A stretch of 64,000 nt of DNA from Microcystis aeruginosa FD4 (GCF_009792235.1 NZ_CP046973.1:3782001-3846000); one strand, 5' to 3'. Shown: positions 52,369 to 61,564, numbered from the stretch's first letter. Program-made: numbers and translations. The notes: generated by a model from the letters alone, not told the origin.

Positions 52369-54111
52369 ATGGCTTATTCTCGCATTAAAAAACTAGCAAA
52401 TTATCTACGTCCCTATTGGCAAATAGTCACTGGGGGGGTAGTTGCGCTGCTTATTGTTAATCTTTTGGGTGTTTATATACCGCTTTTAATCCGGGATAGC
52501 ATCGATGATTTGAGTAAATCCTTTGACTTCCAAAAAATCATTTATTATCTGATTTTAATTGTCGCTTTAGCCTCGATTATGTGGTTTATCCGCATGATAT
52601 CTAGAGTGTTGTTATTCGGGATCGGCCGTCAGGTAGAGTTCGATCTTAAACAAAAAATATTTCAGCATTTATTAACCCTTGAACCTGCCTATTTTTCTCG
52701 ACAAACTTCAGGAGATTTAATCAACCGTGCCACTAGCGATGTGGATAATATTCGTCGTCTGGTGGGTTTTGCTTTGCTCAGTTTGGCTAATACTTTTTTT
52801 GCCTATGGGTTAACTTTACCCGTGATGTTAGCGATTCATATTCCCCTTTCAATCGCCGCTATTTCTGTCTATCCTTTGATGTTAATTGCCGTGCAGTTAT
52901 TTAGTGGTCGTCTGCAGCGGCAACAGCAAAAAGTACAAGAAAAAATCTCGCATCTAAGCGATTTAATTCAAGAGGATATGAGTGGTATTACTCTGATTAA
53001 AATCTATGCCCAAGAAGCTAACGAGCGCCTAGCATTTCAACAAAGAAATCGCGAATTACTACAGGCTAATTTAGATTTAGTCCAGACTCGTAATTTTCTT
53101 TTTCCCCTGATTGAAGCTTTAGCCTATGTAAGTTTATTGGCGTTGCTTGCCCTGGGTACTAGACAAATTATAGCGGGTAACATCACCATTGGGGACTTTA
53201 TTGCTCTGTTAATTTTGGCGGAAAGATTAGTTTTTCCCACTGCTTTATTAGGTTTTACTATTACGGCCTACCAACAGGGAGAAGTGAGTATTGATCGCCT
53301 AGAAACTATCCTATTAGCTGAGGCTAAAATTAAAGATAATGCCGATTGTATTCATTTAAAAAATATTCAAGGAAAAATTACCGCAAAGTCCTTGACTTTT
53401 TTCTATCCTGATGCTAAGGAAACCGCCTTAAAATCTCTTTCTTTTACCATTAACCCGGGGGAAACGGTAGCGGTCGTCGGTGCGATCAGATCGGGAAAAT
53501 CTACCCTTGCTAACGCCATTCCCCGTCTCTTGAATATTGCTGAGGGACAGTTATTTATTGATGATCAAGATGTCACTCAAATTGCTCTTGAAGAGCTGCG
53601 AAAAGCGATCGCTTATGTTCCCCAAGAAAGTTTTTTATTTAGTACCACCATTGAAGATAATATCCGTTATGGCGATCCGCTGCTGAATTTTTCGGCAGTG
53701 GCATCGGCGGCGAAACAAGCGAGAATTCAGGAAGAAATCGAGAATTTTCCGCAAAAATACGGAACTTTAGTGGGAGAACGTGGGATTACTCTTTCTGGGG
53801 GTCAACGTCAACGGGCCTCTTTAGCGCGCGCTTTAGCCATCCAAGCACCGATTTTAATCCTTGATGATGCCCTATCTAGCGTCGATAATCAAACGGCCAC
53901 GGCTATTTTGGAAAATCTCGCCCAAGAACGCCAAAAAACCGTGATTTTTATCTCCCATCAATTATCAGCCGCTGCCACTGCTGATCGCATTTTTGTCATG
54001 GACAAGGGAGAAATTGTCCAGATGGGAACCCATGAGGAGTTAATCGCGGTCCCCGGAGTCTATCAAAATCTCTGGCAACAGCAGCAGTTAGAGTCTAAGG
54101 TTTTACAGTAG
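52369..54111 (+). CDS. ABC exporter, fused permease/ATPase (half-transporter)
   Basis: A 580-residue homodimer-type ABC exporter. Six transmembrane helices (residues ~20-300) with the FSRQTSGDLINRATSDVDNI intracellular loop are followed by the ATPase domain: Walker A VVGAIRSGKSTLANAI, Q-loop YVPQESFLF, signature ITLSGGQRQRASLARAL, Walker B ILILDDALSSVD, and IFISHQLSAAATAD. The Walker A has the unusual I-R before SGK. The substrate is unknown; relatives export lipids, drugs or peptides. It is a single gene starting directly after a heptamer tract. Confidence 0.93.
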   Translation: MAYSRIKKLANYLRPYWQIVTGGVVALLIVNLLGVYIPLLIRDSIDDLSKSFDFQKIIYYLILIVALASIMWFIRMISRVLLFGIGRQVEFDLKQKIFQHLLTLEPAYFSRQTSGDLINRATSDVDNIRRLVGFALLSLANTFFAYGLTLPVMLAIHIPLSIAAISVYPLMLIAVQLFSGRLQRQQQKVQEKISHLSDLIQEDMSGITLIKIYAQEANERLAFQQRNRELLQANLDLVQTRNFLFPLIEALAYVSLLALLALGTRQIIAGNITIGDFIALLILAERLVFPTALLGFTITAYQQGEVSIDRLETILLAEAKIKDNADCIHLKNIQGKITAKSLTFFYPDAKETALKSLSFTINPGETVAVVGAIRSGKSTLANAIPRLLNIAEGQLFIDDQDVTQIALEELRKAIAYVPQESFLFSTTIEDNIRYGDPLLNFSAVASAAKQARIQEEIENFPQKYGTLVGERGITLSGGQRQRASLARALAIQAPILILDDALSSVDNQTATAILENLAQERQKTVIFISHQLSAAATADRIFVMDKGEIVQMGTHEELIAVPGVYQNLWQQQQLESKVLQ

Positions 54112-54190
54112 CCGATAAAATAGGGAATCTGCTAGTTATTGCCGGTTAGTCAGGGAATTTAAGCCTGATTTTCTGGCTATTTTGTCGGTT
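54112..54190 (+). terminator. Possible structured 3' region after the ABC exporter gene
   Basis: CCGATAAAATAG at ~54112-54123 can pair with CTATTTTGTCGG at ~54177-54188, one mismatch. A second small stem (cagggaa and nearby cctga) lies inside. T-rich sequence follows. It is probably a transcription end or stabilising structure. Confidence 0.35.
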
Positions 54191-54325
54191 TAATGGCAGT
54201 AAAAGCCCAGAATCTCACTCAACACTTTATAAAAATTTCTAGCCAATTTTTGTGTTATCTTGATTTCTCGTGGCACAGGTAATGTGCTAAAAACCTAATA
54301 GAAGTTCACTTGAACCGAGAAATTC

Positions 54326-54808
54326 ATGCTTAAAAATCTGACTAAAACCGCTCTTTTGGTCACTGTCACCTTGGTCGGTCTCCCTAGCGTCTTAATTCAG
54401 CCGACAATCGCCCAAACGTCTAGTCTAGGGGATGGTATCATCTGTACAGCAACTGGCAAAACCGCCCAAGGAGTCAAACTCTATGTTTATACTTCTGAAA
54501 TTGATGACGACTCGATCAACAAAAAAGAACCGGTGACACTGACAATGGTTTCTCCGGTTAGCGATGTGGTGGAAGGGCAAATTTTGGTAGTTAACAAAGA
54601 CGATAACACCGTAACGATTGATAATTTTGCTGCCGCAACTCCTCCGGAAATGCAGCCGGTAGGATTAGCTGTCACTACCTATCAAGGTAGAAATACTTTT
54701 AGCGGAAAAAGTCAAGCAGGAACACCGGTTAGTTTTACCCTAGAAAACAATTTTCGCACCATTAAAGTTAAGCATGGTGGTGATTCTTTCACGGGAGTCT
54801 GTCACTAA
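54326..54808 (+). CDS. Exported hypothetical protein
   Basis: A 160-residue protein with a signal peptide (LTKTALLVTVTLVGLPSVLI, cleavage near AQT). The mature domain is beta-rich and contains ICTATGKTAQGVKLYVYTSE and FRTIKVKHGGDSFTGVCH. Two Cys residues, one near the mature N-terminus and one near the end, could form a disulphide. I do not recognise the family, though the layout is typical of cyanobacterium-specific periplasmic proteins. It is followed by a terminator and is transcribed alone. Confidence 0.75.
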   Translation: MLKNLTKTALLVTVTLVGLPSVLIQPTIAQTSSLGDGIICTATGKTAQGVKLYVYTSEIDDDSINKKEPVTLTMVSPVSDVVEGQILVVNKDDNTVTIDNFAAATPPEMQPVGLAVTTYQGRNTFSGKSQAGTPVSFTLENNFRTIKVKHGGDSFTGVCH

Positions 54809-54863
54809 AACTACCCTAAGATAGGTTAACAGTTTTGTTAGTCCTCTTTAACTTGAGCATCCC

Positions 54864-54897
54864 CAAAGCTGGCTGTTATATTAACCCAGCTTTTTTA
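54864..54897 (+). terminator. Rho-independent terminator after the exported protein gene
   Basis: Stem AAAGCTGG (54865-54872) and CCAGCTTT (54886-54893) with a 13-base loop, followed by a run of T. It lies 56 bp beyond the stop. It argues that the next gene starts at 54925 and not within this hairpin. Confidence 0.85.
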
Positions 54898-54924
54898 ATT
54901 ATAATTAGTTATCTTTTAGCGACA

Positions 54925-56556
54925 ATGAACAAGAATCAACTTTTAACCGAACCTTTTTTACAATTACCCAGCGAAACATCAATACAAGTGGTTTGGTTGA
55001 CGGAATTTTTTGGCACTCGTCATCAGGTGCGCTACGGGGAAAAACTAGAGAAAATGGCCCCCGCTCACACTAGCAAATTAACTAGAGTTAGAGAAGATGC
55101 TCAATCGAGAACCCTTGAAGCTTATCAATCTTTAACCGCTCGAGAAATCTGGCGACATCAGGCCGAACTTATTGATTTAAAGCCTGGTAAAAGGATTCCC
55201 TATCAAGTCACCAGTTTTCAGGAAAATATAGCAATTATCAGTGATATTTATACCCTTACCCCAACACCAAAAAAGGGAACTAATCTCAAAATTCTGCTCA
55301 CTTCCGATCATCAATTAATGCCGATGACTGCCGCTAATTTGCAAAAAGTTAGCGAAACTATTGGACAAGTAGATGCAGTTTTTTTAGCAGGAGATTTAGT
55401 TAATATACCCGATCGAGCTTCCGAATGGTTTGATGATAGTCGCGGTGGGGCATTCTTTCCCTGTTTACAAGGTCGTGCTAATTATACTCTTACAAAGAAT
55501 GGTATTCAGACTATTTATAAAGGGGGAGAAATTATTCAAAATGCACCCTTATTTCCTGCTATTGGTAATCATGAAGTTATGGGCAGATTTTCTAATTCCA
55601 GAGGTTTAAATGAACAGTTTGAAGATGCTATCCCTCAATTTATTGCTAAACAACTAGCAGAGGATACAGTAGAAATTAATGAAAAATGGTTAAAAAATAA
55701 TGCTTTCAACACAGAAACCTACGAAGAAATTTTTTCTTTGCCTCAAAATAAATATTATTCTCTGACCTTTGGTGATGTTCGTTTAGTGGTTTTATATGTT
55801 ACTAATATCTGGAGAAATCCCAATTTAGAACCCAGTGCAAGGGGAAGATATTATGAAAATCAAATAGATTTAGATAGACCAAATTGTTGGGGTTATGGTC
55901 AGCATATTTTTGAGCCAATTTCTCAAGGTAGTCCTCAATATCAATGGCTAGAAAAAGAGTTAAATAGTCGAGAATTTCAAGAGGCTAAATATAAAGTCGT
56001 TATGTTTCATCATCCTCCCCATACCCTAGGAGGAAATATCGTTCCACCCTACACCAATCCCGTGCCGACAATTCAACGGGATACTACGGGAAAAGTTACA
56101 TCGGTACGTTATGATTATCCTCAAGAAAATGATTATATTATTCGTGATCTAATTCCTTTATTAGAATCAGCTAAGGTTAATTTGGTTTTTTATGGTCATT
56201 CTCATTTATGGAATCGTTTTCTTGGTCCTAACGGTATGAATTTTCTCGAATCTTCTAACGTTGGTAATAGTTATGGTGCTTATTTAGGTGATAAAAAACG
56301 TCCTGTACCTCTCGATAGAAATTATGCAGCCATCGGTAATCCTAATGGATTAGCAGCAATTATCCCGAACATTGCTCCTCTAGTGGATTGGGTTAATCAA
56401 CCTTTACCCTATATTGCCAGTAATGATGTAACGGTTTTTAGCATTTTAGATACAGAAAAAGGAACCGTGAGCAGTTATCGTTTTGATACTCGTTATCCTG
56501 ACTCCGAGGTAATTAAATTTGATGAATTTTTCCTTTTTAGCATAGGTGAAGTATAA
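54925..56556 (+). CDS. Calcineurin-like metallophosphoesterase
   Basis: About 543 residues from MNKNQLLTEPFLQLPSE. The phosphoesterase metal motifs occur in order: LLTSDHQLMP (D-x-H variant), FLAGDLVNI (GD), PAIGNHEVMG (GNHE), VVMFHHPPHT and VFYGHSHLWN (GHxH). The N-terminal ~130 residues form a purple-acid-phosphatase-like beta domain (VVWLTEFFGTRHQVRYGEK). It likely hydrolyses a phosphate or nucleotide ester with two metal ions; no signal peptide is seen with this start. The frame opens 30 codons earlier but that part overlaps the terminator of the previous gene. Confidence 0.88.
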   Translation: MNKNQLLTEPFLQLPSETSIQVVWLTEFFGTRHQVRYGEKLEKMAPAHTSKLTRVREDAQSRTLEAYQSLTAREIWRHQAELIDLKPGKRIPYQVTSFQENIAIISDIYTLTPTPKKGTNLKILLTSDHQLMPMTAANLQKVSETIGQVDAVFLAGDLVNIPDRASEWFDDSRGGAFFPCLQGRANYTLTKNGIQTIYKGGEIIQNAPLFPAIGNHEVMGRFSNSRGLNEQFEDAIPQFIAKQLAEDTVEINEKWLKNNAFNTETYEEIFSLPQNKYYSLTFGDVRLVVLYVTNIWRNPNLEPSARGRYYENQIDLDRPNCWGYGQHIFEPISQGSPQYQWLEKELNSREFQEAKYKVVMFHHPPHTLGGNIVPPYTNPVPTIQRDTTGKVTSVRYDYPQENDYIIRDLIPLLESAKVNLVFYGHSHLWNRFLGPNGMNFLESSNVGNSYGAYLGDKKRPVPLDRNYAAIGNPNGLAAIIPNIAPLVDWVNQPLPYIASNDVTVFSILDTEKGTVSSYRFDTRYPDSEVIKFDEFFLFSIGEV

Positions 56557-56576
56557 CAAAATTAAAGAGTGCAGGT

Positions 56577-56801
56577 TAAATAGGGTTGGCTGAATAAATC
56601 TAAAAACCTTGTTGGGTAAGACTTTTAGACTTTTTGTCAATCAAAAAGTGCCAGCCATTGGAGGGATCGGGGGGAAAATTCCAGGACTTTTTCCCTGAAG
56701 ATTAGGTAATTGACCAGATGAAAATGGGTAAAACCCTACACCCTAAACCCCACACCCCACACCCTGCCCCCACGAGAAACTTTTTCAGCAAACCCTAAAT
56801 A
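56577..56801. mobile_element. Miniature element family A, copy 4
   Basis: A 213-bp element at 56583-56795, in reverse orientation to copies 1 and 3. Ends are GGGTTGGCTGAA and the inverted form of GGGTTTGCTGAA; the target duplication taaata is perfect on both sides (56577-56582 and 56796-56801). It carries the conserved core and CCCCACA heptamers. It lies just upstream of the coiled-coil gene. Confidence 0.9.
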
Positions 56802-56822
56802 GATTCTCTTGGGGTTAATTCT

Positions 56823-57251
56823 ATGACTACTGTTACTAGCAATGATATTCAAGAATTGAAAGACTTACTCTCGGCAATGCGACAGGAAAACTGCGAGCAG
56901 ATGATTTCCCTGCGAGAAGAAACCTGCGAGCAAATAAGTTCCCTGCGAGAAGAAACCCGCGACCAAATTGATGCGCTAAAGGAAGATAATCGCCAACAAC
57001 TAGAAACCCTGAGAGAAGAAAATAACAAGCAATTTATTAACCTACACAAAGAAATTACGGAAGTGAAAATTATCACGGCTAAAATTGAAGGAACAATTCA
57101 ATCCCAAGCAGTATTAACCCAAAAAATTCCTGATTTAATCGAGAAAGTTGGGGAATTAAAAAACTGGAAACAAATAGCTATTGTCGCTATCACTGCTTTT
57201 ACCAGTGCCACAATTACTTGGTTTATTCGAGGAGGAAATTTAAAACCTTAA
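56823..57251 (+). CDS. Coiled-coil protein with C-terminal membrane anchor
   Basis: A 142-residue protein. Residues ~20-75 are tandem imperfect 11-residue units of the type SLREETCEQI, ALKEDNRQQL and TLREENNKQF, giving a charged coiled coil. A C-terminal hydrophobic helix (WKQIAIVAITAFTSATITWFI) ends in RGGNLKP. The topology, long cytoplasmic coil plus tail anchor, suggests a structural or tethering role, but no family with known function is recognised. The promoter region is formed partly by the adjacent miniature element. Its stop overlaps the end of the convergent hxlR-type gene by 4 bp. Confidence 0.75.
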   Translation: MTTVTSNDIQELKDLLSAMRQENCEQMISLREETCEQISSLREETRDQIDALKEDNRQQLETLREENNKQFINLHKEITEVKIITAKIEGTIQSQAVLTQKIPDLIEKVGELKNWKQIAIVAITAFTSATITWFIRGGNLKP

Positions 57252-57586
57252 AGTCTGGTATTTTTCTCAATTCCTAATTGGTGCATTTGCAGAATAAGCG
57301 GTTTCAGTGTTTCTCCGAAAGCGGTTAAAGAATATTCAACTTTGGGAGGAATTTCTGGATAAACTTTTCGGTGAATCAGTCCATCTAAGTCTAATTCCCT
57401 CAGTTGTTGGGTGAGAACTTTTTGACTAATTCCCTCTAATTCTTTTTGCAGTTGTCCAAAACGTTTAACTCCCTCAAATAACGAGATTAAGATTAAGAGT
57501 TTCCACCGTACACTAATTGCTTTTAAAATAGCCTCAGCTGGACATGAATCAGAATTATTATTATAAAAGTTTAAGGACATTGTCAT
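57248..57586 (-). CDS. HxlR-family transcriptional regulator
   Basis: A 112-residue winged-helix regulator. It has the CPAEAILKAISVRWKLLIL start with the conserved Cys often used for redox or electrophile sensing. FGQLQKELEGISQKVLTQQL forms the recognition helix, and VYPEIPPKVEYSLTAFGETL forms the wing. It binds DNA as a dimer and usually controls a neighbouring divergent gene; here the nearest divergent gene is the Uma2-family gene at 57755. The target is not demonstrated. Confidence 0.92.
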   Translation of the reverse strand: MTMSLNFYNNNSDSCPAEAILKAISVRWKLLILISLFEGVKRFGQLQKELEGISQKVLTQQLRELDLDGLIHRKVYPEIPPKVEYSLTAFGETLKPLILQMHQLGIEKNTRL

Positions 57587-57754
57587 TATAAATAATTACC
57601 TCATTGCCTACTGATCATTTTTGGCAATATTTTATAGACTAAGCTGTTGTCCATTTAAATTAGGTGTTGTTAAAATTGGGAAAACAAGCAAAAACCCTTA
57701 CCTGTTACCTGTGGAGAGCTAGAATAAGGAAGATTGAATAATTGGGTATTTTTT

Positions 57755-58399
57755 ATGGTTATTGTTCAAGACGAGTTACAGGAAATTATCTTTCCCAAAA
57801 GTGATTTACTGAGTGATGAACCCCCGATGGAAACAGAATTACATCTGCGTCAATTGATGCTTTTGATCCAATCGCTAGAGTTATTATGGAAAGATCGCCA
57901 AGATTTTTATGCCTTTGGTAATTTAACCATTTATTACAGTCCCAATCAACGAAAATCAGAATATTTCAGGGGTCCTGATTTTTTTGTGGTTTTGGGAGTG
58001 GAAAGGAAACCCCGTAAAAGTTGGGTAGTGTGGGAAGAAGATGGCAAATATCCCCATGTAATCATTGAGATTTTGTCTGATTCAACGGCAGAAACGGATA
58101 GAGGCTTAAAAAAAGAGATTTATCAGGAGATTTTCCGCACACCTAACTATTTTTGGTTTGATCCCACCAGTTTAGAGTTTAAAGGGTTTCAGTTAATGGC
58201 CGGCCAATACGAAGAAATTGCAGCGAATGAACAGGGATGGTTATGGAGTCAACAGTTAGAATTATTTTTAGGGATTCATGACCGTCAATTACGCTTTTTT
58301 ACCCCTCAAGGTAAACTTGTTCCCACTCCTGAAGAATTAGCAGAAAAGATGGCTCAGAAATTGCAAGATTTAGGGATAGATTGGCGAGACTTGGCTTAA
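57755..58399 (+). CDS. Uma2-family (DUF820) protein, single copy
   Basis: About 214 residues from MVIVQDELQEIIFPKSD. The core has YSPNQRKSEYFRGPDFFVVL and VVWEEDGKYPHVIIEILSDST, the same restriction-fold pattern as the tandem block at 16.9-21 kb. It lacks the repeated heptad coiled coil and ends EELAEKMAQKLQDLGIDWRDL. The frame is also open from a TTG seven codons earlier. It shows what a non-amplified member looks like. Function is unknown. Confidence 0.87.
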   Translation: MVIVQDELQEIIFPKSDLLSDEPPMETELHLRQLMLLIQSLELLWKDRQDFYAFGNLTIYYSPNQRKSEYFRGPDFFVVLGVERKPRKSWVVWEEDGKYPHVIIEILSDSTAETDRGLKKEIYQEIFRTPNYFWFDPTSLEFKGFQLMAGQYEEIAANEQGWLWSQQLELFLGIHDRQLRFFTPQGKLVPTPEELAEKMAQKLQDLGIDWRDLA

Positions 58400-58511
58400 G
58401 TTTGACCTGAAATCTCCCTCAAGCCAGCTGAACTGCAACTTATGAAGTAATCTGCCCAAATGCTACAGTTAGGCGTTTTTACCGCAACAATAAACAAAAA
58501 TCGAGCTATAT

Positions 58512-58590
58512 TTGCCAATTCTCGACATGATTTGCTATACTCCAACAAGTAACTACATTCTTCCTCAGCCCCCAATGGGGGGCTTTTTCT
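58512..58590 (+). ncRNA. Candidate small RNA: strong promoter followed by a terminator
   Basis: A near-consensus sigma-70 promoter has TTGCCA at 58512-58517 and an extended minus-10 TGCTATACT at 58533-58541, with 18-bp spacing. Transcription should start near 58548. Only ~20 bases later a terminator begins: AGCCCCC at 58567-58573, loop AAT, GGGGGGCT and a T-run to ~58588. No open frame fits in between. The expected product is a ~40-nt RNA with a single-stranded 5' part (aagtaactacattcttcctc). The family is not recognised; it does not carry the Yfr1 core motif as I remember it. Confidence 0.5.
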
Positions 58591-58653
58591 TGGTAAAAAA
58601 GAAGCTGTTGAGGATAAGTCAGCAGACTGTCCCCAACCGAGGCAATCCAAGGC

Positions 58654-59358
58654 TTATTTTGGCTCTTTTTTGCCTTTAAATCCGACTATTGAGCTTAAAC
58701 CTACCGCAATTAAGCCTAATACAGTTGAAGGTTCGGGCACCCGTGGTGGATCAACTGTGTGCGTGGAGCCATCTGGTGTTTCGTGGAACGTGGGTTGATC
58801 TCCAACGAGGAAAAAGTTGCTTGCATCGGGACCCACAAAGGTATTTGGCTCAGGTGTGTGACTCCAAGGATCGTTTGTTGCCACAAAACCTGGTTTGTGA
58901 AAACTAATGGTACATGGAGTGCTAAGAGGAAGACTATTGAAATCACAGCTAACTCCCCGATATTGAGCAATTAAATTGGGAACAAATCTTGCAGTTGATG
59001 AATTTGATGTACCTGTGGGTACAATGACTGCTGTAGCATGAAGATCAAAAGTAGAACTCCATATACCGTTGCGTCCCGTAACAGGAATCACATCATGATT
59101 GATTGTCATCTCCCCTGTTGATGTTTGAGTAGGATCAAGTCCAGCAAAAACGTCAAAAGATGATCCCCCAATACTTACAGGACTGATACTAACTAAAGAT
59201 AAATCATCGATGATAATAGGAGTTGTTCCACCTGGAACCGGCACAGGCTGCGTTCGCAACACGATAGTATCAGTCCCGTTAACAAAATCCCCATCTTTAT
59301 CTAGAATCAGAGGAAGTCCTGACAGGGGGACAAGCAAGCTGAAAAGCTTATGTAGCAT
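58654..59358 (-). pseudogene. PEP-CTERM protein gene truncated at its 5' end by an IS element
   Basis: The C-terminal ~215 residues form a secreted PEP-CTERM protein: IIDDLSLVSISPVSIGGSSF, ENPNTFVGPDA-like sequence (PEPNTFVGPDASNFF), and the sorting signal VPEPSTVLGLIAVGLSSIV plus KGKKEPK. The IS4-family element ends at 59325. The apparent start (MLHKLFSLLVPLSG) lies inside the element, so the original signal peptide has been lost. The new N-terminus is short and hydrophobic and might by chance act as a weak export signal. I found no remaining N-terminal coding sequence on the far side of the element. Confidence 0.8.
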
Positions 59359-60587
59359 AAAATACAGACACAGACTCCAAAAAAAGATAAGTCATATTTA
59401 CCATATATGACCTAAATAACGAAAATGATAAGTGAACTATACCAGAAAGTGTTAGAAAATGAACTGGGACGAGCCAGATATCTACTGTTGTTAATGATAG
59501 TTGGAACCTTGCAAATACTAAAGCAAGCTAAGTTAGAGATATTAGCTGAAGCCTTACCAATACCAATCCTGTTTGAGAGTCGGAGAAAAAAACTAAAAAG
59601 ATTTTTAAAGCTGGAAATTCTGAATATTGAAAAAATCTGGTTTCCGGTCCTAAAAGAGATGTTAAAACAGCAGCAGAGATTCACAACAAAAGGATTAGCG
59701 TATATTGCTATAGACCGGACAAGTTGGGGAGCAATAAATATCTTGATGGTGAGTCTAATTTATGACAAGAGAGCCATGCCAATCTATTGGGAGATATTAG
59801 ATAAAAAAGGAAGTAGTAATCTCGAAGAACAGCAGCGAGTATTAGAAAAAACATTGACCGTGCTATCAGGTCATAAAATAGTGGTGTTAGGAGATAGAGA
59901 ATTTTGCTCGGTCAGTCTTGGAAAGTGGCTTCAGAAGCAGAGTTTATACTTTTGCTTAAGACAAAAAAAAAGTACAAATGTCAAGACAAAAGAAGGAATT
60001 TATCAAGAAATGAGAGCCTTAGGTTTAAGTCCAGGAACTAAACTATTTTTAAATGATGTTAATCTTACAAAAGAGAAGGGATTTGGCGAGTTTAACTTAG
60101 CGGGTAAGTGGAAAAAAACTTATCGGGGTTTTCCAACAAAAGAGCCTTGGTATATTCTGACTAACTTTGGAGATTTAGAGACGGCAATAATGACCTATCA
60201 AAAAAGATTTGATATTGAGGAGATGTTCCGAGATTTTAAGTCGGGAGGCTATAGCTTAGAAGGTTCTCAATTAGCACCGAAATACCTATCAAAGCTGATA
60301 ATTGTTATAGCTATCGCCTATACAAGTGCCACACTACAAGGTAAAAAAATTAAGGATATGGGAATCCAAAAATATGTTACAAGACCTGAAAAAAGATATA
60401 AAGGTCAACGCAGACACAGCAGTTTTTATGTGGGTCAACATCTCTATCATTGGCTCCAGCTACATCAAATGTTCCCAAAAAATATAGAAGAGCTAATGCA
60501 AATTAGCCGCTATCGGTTGAAGGATTACATCAAAGGACAAAGAGCGATATCGCTTGCCCTATCTACCTTCTAGCTCGCTTGTCCCCC
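59325..60587 (+). mobile_element. IS4-family insertion sequence, 1263 bp
   Basis: Terminal inverted repeats GGGGGACAAGCAAGCT (59325-59340) and, inverted, GGGGGACAAGCGAGCT (60572-60587), one mismatch in 16. It contains one transposase gene whose stop overlaps the right repeat. No matching target duplication is visible (ctgaca on the left, tctcag on the right), so a deletion or recombination after insertion is likely. Confidence 0.88.
59425..60573 (+). CDS. IS4-family transposase
   Basis: An intact 382-residue DDE transposase. The catalytic residues are Asp97 (IAIDRTSWG), Asp157 (VVLGDREFC) and Glu265 in the IS4 signature Y-2-R-3-E-6-K (YQKRFDIEEMFRDFK). The C-terminus is basic. It starts at ATG 59425, about 85 bp inside the left inverted repeat, and no frameshift is present, so the element may still be active. 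It could not serve the miniature elements A or B seen in this window, whose ends differ. Confidence 0.94.
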   Translation: MISELYQKVLENELGRARYLLLLMIVGTLQILKQAKLEILAEALPIPILFESRRKKLKRFLKLEILNIEKIWFPVLKEMLKQQQRFTTKGLAYIAIDRTSWGAINILMVSLIYDKRAMPIYWEILDKKGSSNLEEQQRVLEKTLTVLSGHKIVVLGDREFCSVSLGKWLQKQSLYFCLRQKKSTNVKTKEGIYQEMRALGLSPGTKLFLNDVNLTKEKGFGEFNLAGKWKKTYRGFPTKEPWYILTNFGDLETAIMTYQKRFDIEEMFRDFKSGGYSLEGSQLAPKYLSKLIIVIAIAYTSATLQGKKIKDMGIQKYVTRPEKRYKGQRRHSSFYVGQHLYHWLQLHQMFPKNIEELMQISRYRLKDYIKGQRAISLALSTF

Positions 60588-60741
60588 TCTCAGCAAGGAT
60601 TGTTAAGATGCGCTTGCCGTGACTATCTACACTTCCTATCCCTCCTCTGACAGAAAAGGGATAACAAAACCCATCAGCTATCCTTAGTTGATCTAGCAAA
60701 AAGCCTTGAGAATATAATAGAGATAAAAAAGAGGAAAACTG

Positions 60742-61434
60742 ATGATTACTATACGCAAAGCTGAGGAAAGAGGCCACGCTAACTATGGTTGGTTGGATAC
60801 CTATCATACTTTTTCTTTTGCCCAATATTATGATCCCCAACAGATTAATTTTAGGAGTCTAAGAGTTATTAATGAGGATAAAGTGATTGGGGGAAAAGGA
60901 TTTCACACCCACGGACACCACGATATGGAGATTTTAACCTATGTTTTGGAGGGAGAACTAGAACACCAAGACAGTCTCGGCACGGGTTCCGTGATTCGAC
61001 ACGGTGAAATTCAACGGATGAGCGCAGGAACAGGAATAAAACACAGTGAATTTAATCATTCTGCCACTAATCCCCTCCATCTTCTGCAAATTTGGATTAT
61101 TCCCGACCCAAAAAATCTAGAACCCAGTTATGAACAAAAAGCGATCGAATTTTCTCCCCATACCTTACAGTTAATCGCCTCTCCCACTGGTGCTGGTAAT
61201 GCGGTTAAAGTCCATCAAGACGTTAATCTCTACGCAGGAATTTTGCCACTAGGACAGTCCCTCACCCATTCCTTAGATGGAGGTCGTTATGGCTGGTTAC
61301 AGGTGGCTAGAGGGCAAATAACCGTGAATGGCGTGCATTTACAAGCAGGGGATGGAGCCGCCATCAGCGACGAAACCGGTTTAACCATTCAATCCCTAGA
61401 AAACTCGGAAATTTTGCTTTTTGACCTAGGGTAG
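60742..61434 (+). CDS. Pirin family protein
   Basis: A 230-residue bicupin protein of the YhhW/pirin type. The N-terminal cupin has GFHTHGHHDMEILTYVLEGE and HQDSLGTGSVI, with the metal-binding His-x-His-x-His/Glu set, then MSAGTGIKHSEFN. The C-terminal cupin is less conserved (YGWLQVARGQITVNG). The bacterial enzyme YhhW has quercetinase activity; the biological substrate is unknown. The gene is complete and stands alone, 155 bp after the IS element. Confidence 0.92.
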   Translation: MITIRKAEERGHANYGWLDTYHTFSFAQYYDPQQINFRSLRVINEDKVIGGKGFHTHGHHDMEILTYVLEGELEHQDSLGTGSVIRHGEIQRMSAGTGIKHSEFNHSATNPLHLLQIWIIPDPKNLEPSYEQKAIEFSPHTLQLIASPTGAGNAVKVHQDVNLYAGILPLGQSLTHSLDGGRYGWLQVARGQITVNGVHLQAGDGAAISDETGLTIQSLENSEILLFDLG

Positions 61435-61564
61435 CCGACTGATTAACGGGGGAAAGGCGGACGCATTTGCTCACACGGGTACAGGGTTATTTGCCCGGAC
61501 AACGGGCTAACCTTCTCCAATATCAGGTCAATCAGAACCTAGCCGACGGGGACGATTTCATTAA

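Noticed and set aside
60559..60840. Minus-strand 93-codon frame beside the IS element.
   Set aside because: It overlaps the start of the pirin gene and the IS end, with no recognisable domain.
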